From JADGOV01 sp963814355 (GTDB lineage: Bacteria; Actinomycetota; Actinomycetes; JADGOV01): a stretch of DNA of 64,000 nt. Position 1 is the stretch's first letter, and the number at the start of each line of letters is the position of its first letter. Position numbers and translations under genes: made by a program. The notes beneath the pieces were generated by a model that was not told where the DNA came from, did no database searches, and was given only the letters and a program-made list of their open reading frames with translations. The stretch lies in NCBI GenBank assembly GCA_963814355.1, contig CAWFCZ010000023.1, positions 62,001-126,000 of the forward strand, given 5' to 3'. Below, in pieces: positions 55,953 through 64,000 of the stretch.

Positions 55953-57010
55953 TCACGCCGGCCGCGGGACGTAGGCGTTGAAGTGGAGGGCCTCGTCGAG
56001 GGCGGTCCGCAACCGTGCCCGGTTGGCGGGCTCGGCCGGGACGGCAACCCGTATGTAGAAGGCGTCCAATCCGGGGAATGTCCCGGCCCGGCGGACCGCT
56101 ATCCCGGCGCCGAGCAGGCGCTCCGGCAGGTCCGGACGGTGCGAGCGCAGGAGCACGAAGTTGGCCGGGGAAGCCCGGATCTGCACGGGCAGCCGTCGAG
56201 AGCGTTCAGCAGGTCGGTGCGGGCGGCGGCGACCGCCCGCACCCGATCCAGCCGTTCGGCCTCGGCGCCGCAGAGCAGCTCCACGGCCCGGGCGGTAAGT
56301 GAGCTGACCGGCCACGGCTGCACCGCGGTGGCCAACCGGGTGAGGAGGTGGGGTGGGCCGAGTGCGTAACCGACGCGCAGCCCGGCGAGGCCCCACAATT
56401 TGGTCAGGCTGCGTACGCAAACCAGGCCGGGTAACCCCAGCCCAGCCAGCCCGGCCGCGTCAGGCAGGAAGTCGTCGAACGCCCCGTCGACGACGACGGT
56501 CCGTCCCGGCCGGGTCAGCCGAGCGACCAGGTCGGCCGGTTCATACCGTCCGGTCGGGTTGTCCGGACGGCCGAGTACGACGAGGTCGGCTTCCTCGGGC
56601 ACGGCGCGAGGGTCGAGGACGAAGCCGCCGGCTGCGCTGCGTACCACCCTGACCACCCGCACCCCGGCGGAGCGCAGCGCCGCCTCCGGCGCGGTGAAGG
56701 ACGGGTGGACGCAGGCCGCGAGTCGCGGCGCCAGCCCGTACGCCACCGCCCAGAACGCCTCGGCCGCCCCGTTGAGCAGTCGGCACCCGGCGGGTTCGAC
56801 GCCGTGCCGGGCGGCGGCCGCGGCTGCGCCGGCCGCCGGGTCGGGGTAGCTCGCCAGGTCCACCTCGGCCAGGGCGGCCCGTAGCCAGGCCGGCGGCCCG
56901 GGCCAGACGTTGACGGCGAGGTTGAGCGTCCCGGGCGGAACCTGCCGGTCACCGTGCTCACTCAGCCCGGTCAGCGTGGTGTGTCCAGCAGGCTCAGTAG
57001 TCCAGGCCAC
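55953..57010 (-). pseudogene. cobC: CobC-type PLP enzyme of the cobalamin pathway, one frameshift
   Basis: The protein is a class-I-fold aminotransferase-like enzyme: LNLAVNVWPGPPAWLRAALA, LVVLGRPDNPTGRYEPADL, VDGAFDDFLPD and the PLP lysine in VRSLTKLWGLAGLRVGY. It breaks after LLNALDG and resumes in another frame as PVQIRASPANFVLL to the stop at 55953. One C appears lost near 56192-56196 (GGCTG instead of GGCCTG). Such proteins form the aminopropanol arm (threonine-phosphate decarboxylase). The start overlaps cobO by 17 nt. Confidence 0.83.
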
Positions 57011-57584
57011 GCTTCGCCCGTACCCCGGTCTCGTACACGTGCTTGACCTTGCGCATCTCGGTGACGGTGTCGGCGAGGTCGATCAGCGCTTCCGGGGCGT
57101 TGCGTCCGGTGCAGATCACGTTGGTCTCGGGGGAGCGACCGCGGATCGCGGTCCAGACCCGTTCGCCGTCCACCCAGCCGTAGCTGACCGGGTAGGTCAC
57201 CTCATCGAGCACCACCAGGTCGTAGCGGCCGGAGCTCAGGGCGGCCTCGGCTGCGTCCCACGCCTTGCAGGCGATGGCCGCGGAACGGTCCAGGTCGTCG
57301 CTGTCCCAGGTGAAACCGTCGCCGATGGTAAACCACTCGACGCCGAGTCGGCGGGCGACCTCTTCCTCGCCGACCCGCCACTTGCCCGACTTCATGAACT
57401 GCACGACCAGGCAGGTCCAGCCGCGGGACACCGACCGCATCAGCGTGCCGAACGCGGCCGTCGACTTGCCTTTGCCGTCGCCGGTGTTGAGCAGCACGAT
57501 CGAGGGCACCCGGCGCGCCGGCGGCCGCTCGCCTCGTACCCGGGGCAGGACTTCTGTCCCAGCGGCAGCGGTATCAGCGGTCAC
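56994..57584 (-). CDS. cobO: Cob(I)yrinic acid a,c-diamide adenosyltransferase CobO
   Basis: 196 aa. The P-loop is NTGDGKGKSTAAFG, followed by VVQFMKSGKW, VVLDEVTYPVSYGW and TGRNAPEALIDLADTVTEM. It transfers the adenosyl group from ATP to corrinoids, including salvaged ones, and so makes the coenzyme form needed by KamDE. It is intact between two damaged genes and overlaps cobQ by 4 nt. Confidence 0.93.
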   Translation of the reverse strand: MTADTAAAGTEVLPRVRGERPPARRVPSIVLLNTGDGKGKSTAAFGTLMRSVSRGWTCLVVQFMKSGKWRVGEEEVARRLGVEWFTIGDGFTWDSDDLDRSAAIACKAWDAAEAALSSGRYDLVVLDEVTYPVSYGWVDGERVWTAIRGRSPETNVICTGRNAPEALIDLADTVTEMRKVKHVYETGVRAKRGLDY

Positions 57585-58795
57585 AACAAACCTCCGGTCA
57601 GTCGTTCCAGTAGGTGAACGTCGAGGTGCTCGGACACGGCCGCGGCTAACTCGTCGAAGACCGCGTCGAGGTGCTGGCTGGGCGCCCCGTCAGGCGTCGG
57701 GCCGATGAGCGCCGCCACCACGGCGGGGTTCTCGAGCAACCCGTGGCAGGCCACGCCGAGCACGTTGCCCTGGACCAAACCGCGGTCCTCGGGGAGTGCG
57801 GGTGCTACGGAGCCGGTGGCTCGGGAGCGTCCGTGGCGGATGTCGTACGCGTCGGCGGGGATCCCGGCAAGGGTCCGCCACGGCGCCGGGAGGTCGTCGG
57901 CGAACCGGATGCGGACCCGGCCGACGAGCTTATCCCCGGCGTAGTCAGTGACCACCGGCAGCAGGCCCAGCCCGGGGCCGGAGTCTTCCAGCCCGTCTGG
58001 CCCGCCGACCCGGTGTTCGCCGAGTAGATCCAGCCCGCCGCAGATGCCCCAGATCCTTATGCCGGCGGCCGCGGCCCGCGCCACGGCGACATCAAGGCCT
58101 CGCTCGTCCGGCAGCCGGTGGGCGAGCATCGGCAGCAGCCCGGCGTACGGCATCCCAGTGCACGCGGCGAGTTCCCCCGGTCCGTCTCGGAGCAGGGCCT
58201 GATCGCCACGGAACCGGTTGAGCACGAACCGGTCCAGCCGGGAGCGGTCCGCCGCAGCGAGCAGCGCCCAGGTCCCGTACAGGTGGGCGAAGGCACCGCC
58301 GCGGTCGATGTCGGCAACGAGCAGGACCGGCGCGCCGGCGTGGGCAGCAACCCGCATGTTGGCCAGGTCGGTGTCCCGCAGGTTGATCTCCGCCGGGCTG
58401 CCCGCGCCTTCACAGATCACCAGGTCGTAGCCGTTGATCAGCTCGTCGAGGGAGCCGGCGATCGTCGGCCACAGGTCCCGCCGGCGCTCGGTCCACCCTC
58501 GCCTTGACAGCCCCGAGTCCACCCGGCCGAGGACGACGACCTGGCTGCCGTCCCGCTCGGGCTTGACGAGGACCGGCCCCATCCGTACGTCGGGCTCGGC
58601 GCGGGCGGCGAGCGCCTGCAGCCATTGGGCGACGCCGAGTTCCCCGCCAGCCACCACCCGGGCGTTGTTCGACATGTTCTGGCCCTTGAACGGGGCCACT
58701 CGAAGCCCCCGGTCGGCGTACCAGCGGCACAGCGCGGTGCTGAGCAGGCTCTTCCCGGCGCCGCTGGTGCATCCCTGCACCATCACCGCCGGCAT
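57581..58795 (-). CDS. cobQ: Cobyric acid synthase CobQ with internal deletion
   Basis: 404 aa, about 85 shorter than usual (480-500). The ATPase half has VQGCTSGAGKS and APFKGQNMSNNARV; the amidotransferase half keeps the cysteine in WGICGG (residue about 252) and the histidine in GVACHGLLENP. The usual connector and first part of the glutaminase domain (typically VAVIRLPRISNFTD to the end of the next domain) are missing around residues 223-236, near base 58,100. The reading frame is unbroken. Function is doubtful. It amidates the corrin ring in the cobyric acid step. Confidence 0.87.
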   Translation of the reverse strand: MPAVMVQGCTSGAGKSLLSTALCRWYADRGLRVAPFKGQNMSNNARVVAGGELGVAQWLQALAARAEPDVRMGPVLVKPERDGSQVVVLGRVDSGLSRRGWTERRRDLWPTIAGSLDELINGYDLVICEGAGSPAEINLRDTDLANMRVAAHAGAPVLLVADIDRGGAFAHLYGTWALLAAADRSRLDRFVLNRFRGDQALLRDGPGELAACTGMPYAGLLPMLAHRLPDERGLDVAVARAAAAGIRIWGICGGLDLLGEHRVGGPDGLEDSGPGLGLLPVVTDYAGDKLVGRVRIRFADDLPAPWRTLAGIPADAYDIRHGRSRATGSVAPALPEDRGLVQGNVLGVACHGLLENPAVVAALIGPTPDGAPSQHLDAVFDELAAAVSEHLDVHLLERLTGGLL

Positions 58796-59674
58796 GCGTG
58801 CTCCAGCCCGGCGGTGAGTAGCACGGCCAGCGCCACAACGCGTCGGGTGACTGCCATCGCGGCCGCCACGTCGCCCGGCCGGGGCGCCGGCGCGGCGGCG
58901 TTGAGCTGGTACACGCCCGGCTTGCCGAGGCGGCGGTCCAGCCGGACGGCGAGGGCGCCCATCGGCCAGCCGGCGTTCGGGGAGGGAGTCCGCTGGGCTT
59001 CTCGGGCGGTGCCCCGCCAGGCGCCGGGGGCGGCTCCGAGCAGCAGCAGGGCGGCGGTCACCCGGGCGGGCACCAGGTTCAGCACGACATCGGCCCGGGC
59101 GGCGACCCGGCCGGCGTACCGCCAGCGCGGGCTGCGGTAACCCCAGCAGGCATCCGCGGTGTTGGCGTACCGGTAGGTCGCGGCGGCCGGCAGCCCGCCA
59201 AGGGCGTACCAGAGCAGCGGGGCCAGCAACGAGTCCGAAAGGTTCGAGCGACTCCAACGCCGCCGCGCGGACCTGCTCCGCCGTCAAATCCGTGGTGTCC
59301 CGGCTCACGATCCGGGCCACCGCCGCCCGCCCGGCTCCGAGGTCGACCGCCAGCGCCGCCTCGACGGCGGCGACCTCTTCGACGAGCATGCGGATTGAGA
59401 GCAGCGGCCACAGCGCGGCACCCCGGGCCAGCACCCGTTCCGGCCTCGGCAGCCGCCGCGCCGCGGCCTCGCGCCCGGCGCCCGCGCCCAGCGCCACCCC
59501 GGCGCCGGCCGCCCAGGCCACCCCGCCGCGGAGCACGGCGCGGGCCGGCGGATCGGCCGGCACCCAGCGCGCGAGGGGTTCCAGGTACCGGCCGGCAGCC
59601 GGGACCGGATGCAGGCCCGCGGGGGGCTCGCGCAGGGCGAGATCAAGGCCGACGGCAAGCACCCCGGCTAGCAC
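58783..59674 (-). pseudogene. cobD: Cobinamide synthesis protein CobD/CbiB, one frameshift
   Basis: The frame from 59674 carries the N-terminal membrane part and RIVSRDTTDLTAEQVRAAAL, then breaks at LESLEP. The match continues in the next frame with LAPLLWYALGGLPAAATYR, NTADACWGYRSPRW and VAARADVVLNLVPARVTA. The expected NLSDS is encoded across the break, so bases are missing near 59,240. The end overlaps the cobQ start. CobD joins aminopropanol to the corrin ring. Confidence 0.85.
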
Positions 59675-59675
59675 G

Positions 59676-60476
59676 TCAGCCGGCCTTCGCCGGCGCGGCC
59701 CGTTCGGCTCGGACCGGCAGGACGGCGCGGCTACCGTCCGGTTGGGTCACGACCCGGACCCGGGCCCCGTACGCCTGGGACAGGGTCCACTCGGTCAGTA
59801 CCCGGCCGGGGGAACCGACGGCGAGCGAGCGCCCCCGATCCAGCAGGACGAGCTGCTCGGCGTACTGCCCGGCGAGGGTGAGGTCATGCAACGCGCTGAG
59901 CACGGTGAGTCCCTCGTCGCGGCGCAGGGCGTCGACCAGCTCCAGCGCCTGCTGCTGGCGCCCGAGGTCCAGGGCGCTGGTCGGCTCGTCGAGGAGCAGG
60001 ACCCGGGGCTGCTGGGCCAGGGCACGGGCCAGCACGACGCGCTGCCGCTCCCCACCGGAGAGGGCGCCGAGTCGGCGATGCGCGAATGCAGCCAGGTCGA
60101 GCCGGGCCAGTACCCCGGCGACCACGGCACGATCGGTGCCGGAGTCGCGGCCGAGGTAGGGCAGATACGGGCGGCGACCGAGCAGGACGTAGTCGGCGAC
60201 CGGCATGTCCGGAGGCAGGGTGGGCTCCTGAACGACGACCGCAACCACCCGGGCCCGCTCGGCGGAGCCCATCGCGCCCAGCACGGCACCCTGCCACCGC
60301 ACCTCGCCGCCGTGCGGGATCAGTCCGGCGGCGGCGAGCAACGCCGTCGTCTTGCCGGCCCCGTTCGGCCCGATCAGCGCCAGCCAGCCCGCAGGGGGAA
60401 CAGCCACACTCAGCCCCTCGAGCACGGTTACCCCGCCGAGCTGCGCCGACACCCGGTCCAGAACCAGGCCGGTCAC
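59676..60476 (-). CDS. btuD: Vitamin B12-type ABC transporter ATPase
   Basis: 266 aa. Walker A is GPNGAGKTTALL, the signature LSGGERQRVVLARAL, and Walker B VLLLDEPTSALDLG. The family is FecE/BtuD (iron-siderophore and cobalamin importers); the cobalamin riboswitch and cob genes indicate corrinoid uptake. It overlaps btuC by 4 nt. Confidence 0.88.
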   Translation of the reverse strand: MTGLVLDRVSAQLGGVTVLEGLSVAVPPAGWLALIGPNGAGKTTALLAAAGLIPHGGEVRWQGAVLGAMGSAERARVVAVVVQEPTLPPDMPVADYVLLGRRPYLPYLGRDSGTDRAVVAGVLARLDLAAFAHRRLGALSGGERQRVVLARALAQQPRVLLLDEPTSALDLGRQQQALELVDALRRDEGLTVLSALHDLTLAGQYAEQLVLLDRGRSLAVGSPGRVLTEWTLSQAYGARVRVVTQPDGSRAVLPVRAERAAPAKAG

Positions 60477-61561
60477 GCCAGCTCCCGGCGTCGAAGGTGC
60501 AGGACAAGGGCGAAGAACGGGGCCCCGACGGCGGCTGTGATCACGCCGATCGGCACCTCGGCCGGAGAGGCCACCGTGCGCGCCGCGACGTCGGCCAGTA
60601 CCAGGAAGGCGGCCCCGGCCAGCGCCGACAGCGGAAGCACCACGGCGTTCGACGCACCCACCAGCATCCGCACGGTGTGCGGTACCACGATCCCGACGAA
60701 GCCGATCAGCCCGCTGACCGCGACCGCCGCCGCTGTGGCCAACGTTGCGGCGGCCACCACCGTCAGGCGGAGCCGCGTCGTGTGCAGGCCCAGCGCCCGG
60801 GCCTCGGTGTCGCCGAGTCGCAGCGCGTCCAGCAGCCGGCGGTGAGCGAGGATGACGATCACGCTGCCGGCGACGTACGGCGTGATCAGTGCCACGTCAC
60901 CCCAGCCGGCGCTGCTCAGATCACCGAGCAGCCAGGAGTAGACCTCGCGCAGGTTGTCGGCGTGGCGCTGCTGAACGTAGGTCTGCACCGCCTGCGCGAA
61001 GGCCGCCACCGCAACCCCGGCGAGCACGAGCGACGTGGTGCCGCGTCCGCCGACCGAGCGGCCCAGCAGGTAGGTCGCGGCCACCGCCCCGACCGCGCCG
61101 GCGAAGGCGGCCAACGGCACCAGCGCGCCGCTCCCCCCGGCGGCCGCCACCGCCACGGTCGCCCCCAGACCCGCGCCGGAAGCCACCCCCAGCAGGTAGG
61201 GATCGGCGAGCGGGTTGACGAAGACACCCTGATACGCCGCGCCGGAAACCGCGAGGGCTGCCCCCACCACCACCCCCAGCACAACCCGGGGGGCGCGGAG
61301 CTGCCACAGCACCGCCTCCTGCCACGGCGGCAGCGCGTTCGAACCGCGCCCGGTGAGGCGCCCGAGCACCTCGGCCAGAACACCCCCCGGCGGGAGCCTC
61401 GCCGCCCCGACTCCCAGCCCCACCGCCGCGGCGCTCAGCAGCGCGAGCCCGGCAGCGAGCACCCAACGCGCACGCAGACCCGAGGAGGGCAGCCGGGCCG
61501 GCTCAGGCAACGCCGCCGGCCCGGGCGGCGCCGCGGTCACCGTGCCGGTCCGGGAACCCAC
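60473..61561 (-). CDS. btuC: Vitamin B12-type ABC transporter permease
   Basis: 362 aa with about nine to ten membrane helices of the FecCD/BtuC family: LWQLRAPRVVLGVVVGAALA, GVFVNPLADPYLLGVASGAGL, then LIGFVGIVVPHTVRML and the final GVITAAVGAPFFALVLHL. It forms the import channel for corrinoids. It begins 5 nt after the binding-protein stop. Confidence 0.9.
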   Translation of the reverse strand: MGSRTGTVTAAPPGPAALPEPARLPSSGLRARWVLAAGLALLSAAAVGLGVGAARLPPGGVLAEVLGRLTGRGSNALPPWQEAVLWQLRAPRVVLGVVVGAALAVSGAAYQGVFVNPLADPYLLGVASGAGLGATVAVAAAGGSGALVPLAAFAGAVGAVAATYLLGRSVGGRGTTSLVLAGVAVAAFAQAVQTYVQQRHADNLREVYSWLLGDLSSAGWGDVALITPYVAGSVIVILAHRRLLDALRLGDTEARALGLHTTRLRLTVVAAATLATAAAVAVSGLIGFVGIVVPHTVRMLVGASNAVVLPLSALAGAAFLVLADVAARTVASPAEVPIGVITAAVGAPFFALVLHLRRRELA

Positions 61562-61566
61562 GCCGC

Positions 61567-62547
61567 TCAGCCCGTCCCAGCGCGGGCCGGCAGTTTCGCC
61601 AGGCGGCTGGCGATCGCTTCGACCAGACCTACGATCCGCGGGCCCCAGCGGGATGCCACATCATCGTCGAGTTCCACCACGTTGCCGGTGCGTACCGCGG
61701 CAAGCTTGGACCAGCCGGGGCGGGCGGCGACGGTCTTGGCGCTCTGCCCGCAGCACTTGGTGTCGGCGAGCAGTATGAGGTCGGGGTCGGCGCGCAGGAC
61801 GAACTCCGCGGACAGCTTCGGATAGTCCCCGGCCCGCGTCGGCGCCTGGTCCGCGATGTTGACCAGCCCCAGCTGCTTGTAGAGCGAGCCGATGAACGTC
61901 CGGGACGTGGCGCTGTACAGGTCCGGGCCGAGCTCGTGGTAGATGGTCGTCCCGGACCGCTGAGGCGCCTTTCTCACGGCCGCCGCAAGATCCGTCCGCA
62001 TGGCGGCGACCACGTGGGCCGCGTTGGCGACGTGCCCGGTCAGCACCCCGAGCTGCTCGATCTGGGTGTAGCTGTCCCTCACGGTGGTCGCCGCCGGCGC
62101 CAGCAGCACCGGAAGCTTCAGTTTCCGAAGGCCGCCCACCAGACCCTTGATGTCGTTGGACACGACGACCAGATCCGGGGAGTACGCCGCGACAGCTTCG
62201 AGGTTGGGCTGGAAGCCGGACAGCTTCGTCCGCGGCGCCTCGGTCGGGTAGCTGGACTGATCGTCGACCGCCTTCACCTGTGGCCCGGCACCGATGGCGA
62301 AGAGAATCTCGGTCGCGGTCGCCGAGAGCGAGACGATCCGGGTCGGTTTGGCCGCTACCGTCACGGACCCGTTCGCCGCGGTAACCGTCTGCGGGAAAAC
62401 GCCGGCCTTAGCGGATACCGACGTCGTGGGGGTCGCGGCCTTCGTCGAGCCGTCCGACCCGCCACAGCCGGTGAGCAGCACAGCCGCGCATGACAGGGCA
62501 GCGACCGCGCGGCGGTGCAATACCTGAGACCGAGAAAACACGCTCAT
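61567..62547 (-). CDS. btuF: Vitamin B12-type substrate-binding lipoprotein
   Basis: 326 aa. A signal peptide ends in the lipobox LLTGC, so the protein is lipid-anchored. The core has TRIVSLSATATEILFAIGAG, SYSPDLVVVSNDI-like motif AYSPDLVVVSND and RADPDLILLADTKCC. It is the first gene after the cobalamin riboswitch. A siderophore ligand is less likely because of the riboswitch and cob genes. Confidence 0.9.
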   Translation of the reverse strand: MSVFSRSQVLHRRAVAALSCAAVLLTGCGGSDGSTKAATPTTSVSAKAGVFPQTVTAANGSVTVAAKPTRIVSLSATATEILFAIGAGPQVKAVDDQSSYPTEAPRTKLSGFQPNLEAVAAYSPDLVVVSNDIKGLVGGLRKLKLPVLLAPAATTVRDSYTQIEQLGVLTGHVANAAHVVAAMRTDLAAAVRKAPQRSGTTIYHELGPDLYSATSRTFIGSLYKQLGLVNIADQAPTRAGDYPKLSAEFVLRADPDLILLADTKCCGQSAKTVAARPGWSKLAAVRTGNVVELDDDVASRWGPRIVGLVEAIASRLAKLPARAGTG

Positions 62548-62639
62548 CCTTCCGGGATGTGCACGGAGGATGAACAGAGCCCGGCGCCACGCGTCCCCGG
62601 GGACGCGTATCGCAGGAACCGCCCTTCTTCCGAGGACCG

Positions 62640-62800
62640 TTCGCTGCCACGGAGCAGGCGACCTGACTCATCCCCGACGGCCGCTGCGGGCGGTGGGGCT
62701 TCACAGTTGCGGGACAGCACCGGGATTGCACCGGATTTCGCTGACACCCGTGGCACCCGGGTACGGGACCCGAGCGAGGAGAAGCATACCGTACGAGCCT
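62640..62800 (-). promoter_or_regulatory. Cobalamin (AdoCbl) riboswitch upstream of btuF
   Basis: Read leftward, the sequence has the conserved core GGTGCAATCCCGGTGC, then TGTCCCGCAACTGTGAAGCC, and GAGTCAGGTCGCCTGC just before the downstream stem, the hallmarks of the B12 riboswitch. It lies about 90 nt ahead of btuF and should repress the whole operon when adenosylcobalamin is abundant. The outer limits are approximate. Confidence 0.9.
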
Positions 62801-63231
62801 CGTCGGCCCGGGTGCCGCCCCCGGCGCCGGCGCGGCGGTGTGGGGGAGAACCGTCCACCGGGCCGGCGCACCAGACAGGGCCGGCAGCCGCGTCCCAGCT
62901 TCGCCAACCGCGGGTCCCTTTCGATGTTGGACGTTCCCGGCCTGCGCTCAAGGATCCGCCCATCGCCGTTAGGGCGCCGCACAGTCGCTGCCCATCCGAC
63001 TGGCTTGGTGATCGTGCCTCGGGCATCAGTCAGCTGCGGAGGGCCGGGCTCGGCGGGCCCTGGGGAAGCGAGAGAGAGTTCTCGCATCCGATGCAACTCG
63101 TACGCCGATAAGGGACGTTATGTCAGTTATCCGTCCGCGGCTGGTCCCGGCTATTGGGGACCGGCCTTGTGCTGCCCTCCTCGCGATACAGAAAGCAGCT
63201 GTACCGCTTGTGGGCGCCTCGCTGGGTTTGG
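62801..63231. other. Region without a recognisable gene
   Basis: About 430 nt. Short frames have no family resemblance. A small hairpin (GGTCCC ... GGGACC) lies near 63143-63162. No tRNA-like cloverleaf was seen. Confidence 0.4.
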
Positions 63232-63670
63232 CTAATAGCCAGCCACCTTGGCTTGTAGCGAGTCCCTCAACCGGTCCGGTAGCAGCCGGGTCAGGAGGCC
63301 TAGGGCTCGCGCGTCCTTTCCGACGAGCTGTCGGGCTGGTGGGCGTGCGGACGTCAAGGCCGCCTCGACGGCTGATGCGACGGTGGCGGCTGGGATGCCA
63401 GCCGCCGTCTGATGCTGAATGATCTTGTGCTGGGCCGCCAGGAACGGCCGGTATTGGTCCAGAGCCTCCTGGGGCAGGGAACGTTCCATCGCGTCAACGG
63501 CGGTCCGTGCTTTGTCCCACATGGGCGTTTTCACGGCGCCTGGCTCGATCAGCACGACCCGTATTCCTGCCGGGCGGAGCTCGTGGCGTAGCGCCTCGGC
63601 GAGGGCTTCCAGGGCGTGCTTGGCGGCGCAGTAAGGCGCGAGGAGTGGGTTGGCCATCCGGCCACTCATC
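63232..63670 (-). pseudogene. C-terminal fragment of a short-chain dehydrogenase/reductase
   Basis: The frame reads SMSGRMANPLLAPYCAAKHA, with the catalytic YxxxK (YCAAK), then RPAGIRVVLIEPGAVKTPMW and a C-terminal tail to the stop at 63232. The N-terminal half with the nucleotide-binding GxxxGxG is missing; upstream of about 63670 the sequence no longer matches. It meets the mazF fragment head to head. Confidence 0.75.
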
Positions 63671-63684
63671 GAACCCCAGCACCA

Positions 63685-63872
63685 CCACCAGGATATTCCC
63701 TTTTCAGACCGTGCTCCCTGCCGCCCCGACCGGGCTACGGCAGGATTCCAAGGCACAGGCCGAGCAGGTCCGCTCGATCACCGTCGAGCGGCTGGGCGCC
63801 GTCCTCGGACGGGTTCCGTCGGACATCATGGCGCAGCTCGATGACGCACTGCGACTTCATCTCCAGCTGTAG
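63685..63872 (+). pseudogene. C-terminal fragment of a MazF/PemK toxin
   Basis: The frame reads PFQTVLPAAPTGLRQDS, AEQVRSITVERLGAVLGRVP and IMAQLDDALRLHLQL to the stop at 63872, the last half of MazF endoribonucleases. The N-terminus is missing. Its broken end adjoins the broken end of the SDR fragment. Confidence 0.7.
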
Positions 63873-64000
63873 TCGCACCGCCCGCCACCCAAGTAGGGAT
63901 CCGTGGCTTCCCGTCGGGGAAGGGGTCGTGCCCCGAGTGGACCGACGTTTCCCCTGGCTCCGGCGGGGCTTCGATACCCGTTGCTGCGGTCAACCCCCGT

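Noticed and set aside
57581..59674. One continuous minus-strand frame of about 700 codons covers cobD and cobQ and could look like a fusion protein.
   Set aside because: The part between about 59,240 and 58,795 is out of register with the conserved CobD sequence, which lies in another frame, so the continuity is a by-product of the frameshift.
63100..63130. GATAA ... TTATC symmetry that might be a transposon end or recombination site.
   Set aside because: Arms are only 5 nt and no matching second end or recombinase is visible.

Overview
The window is high-GC actinobacterial DNA. The evidence is a complete Pup-proteasome locus (mpa end, dop, pup, prcB, prcA, pafA), pafBC, an RbpA gene, an lnt/ppm1 pair, frequent GTG starts and 4-nt GTGA/ATGA overlaps, and many TANNNT hexamers 6-7 nt upstream of start codons, which is typical of leaderless transcription. 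The genus cannot be fixed from the sequence alone.

Bases 1-33,500 are mostly intact core genes. The Pup-proteasome cluster (1-8,275) is split between prcA and pafA by a two-domain cyclic-di-GMP gene that is flanked by a chaB remnant and a DUF1348 remnant. Next come a DUF3866 gene, a wax ester synthase/DGAT with an FAD oxidoreductase, pafB-pafC, a zinc-ribbon protein, tatA-tatC, helY, a 5'-3' exonuclease, an acyl-CoA dehydrogenase, an Lrp/AsnC regulator and yqgE. Bases 23,004-29,938 hold a lysine-fermentation cluster: kamA, divergent from kdd, an amidohydrolase, kamD, kamE and kal. No kce gene is present. lnt, ppm1, fxsA and rbpA close the core part.

Bases 34,000-64,000 are accessory and strongly eroded. 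They contain feoA-feoB-feoC behind a likely IdeR/DtxR box with a frameshift in feoB, a toxin-antitoxin stub, an AraC-VOC-UvrA-like operon, and a secreted protein. They also hold MarR and HNH remnants, a MerR-controlled ABC exporter with many frameshifts, a 13-bp tandem repeat, two tandem ECF sigma/YCII modules (one sigma gene frameshifted), and a GGDEF-EAL gene split by an IS630-type element with a clean TA duplication. At the right end a cobalamin riboswitch precedes one operon: btuF-btuC-btuD-cobD-cobQ-cobO-cobC. Uptake and the adenosyltransferase cobO are intact, cobD and cobC are frameshifted, and cobQ has lost about 85 internal residues.

How the parts connect: KamDE requires adenosylcobalamin. 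The cobalamin operon here keeps import and adenosylation but has damaged corrinoid-assembly steps, which suggests (inference) that the strain salvages B12 to run lysine catabolism. About 33 kb of core sequence has almost no frameshifts outside small remnants, while the last 30 kb has at least ten. This argues for real decay over uniform sequencing error, but read-level checking is needed.
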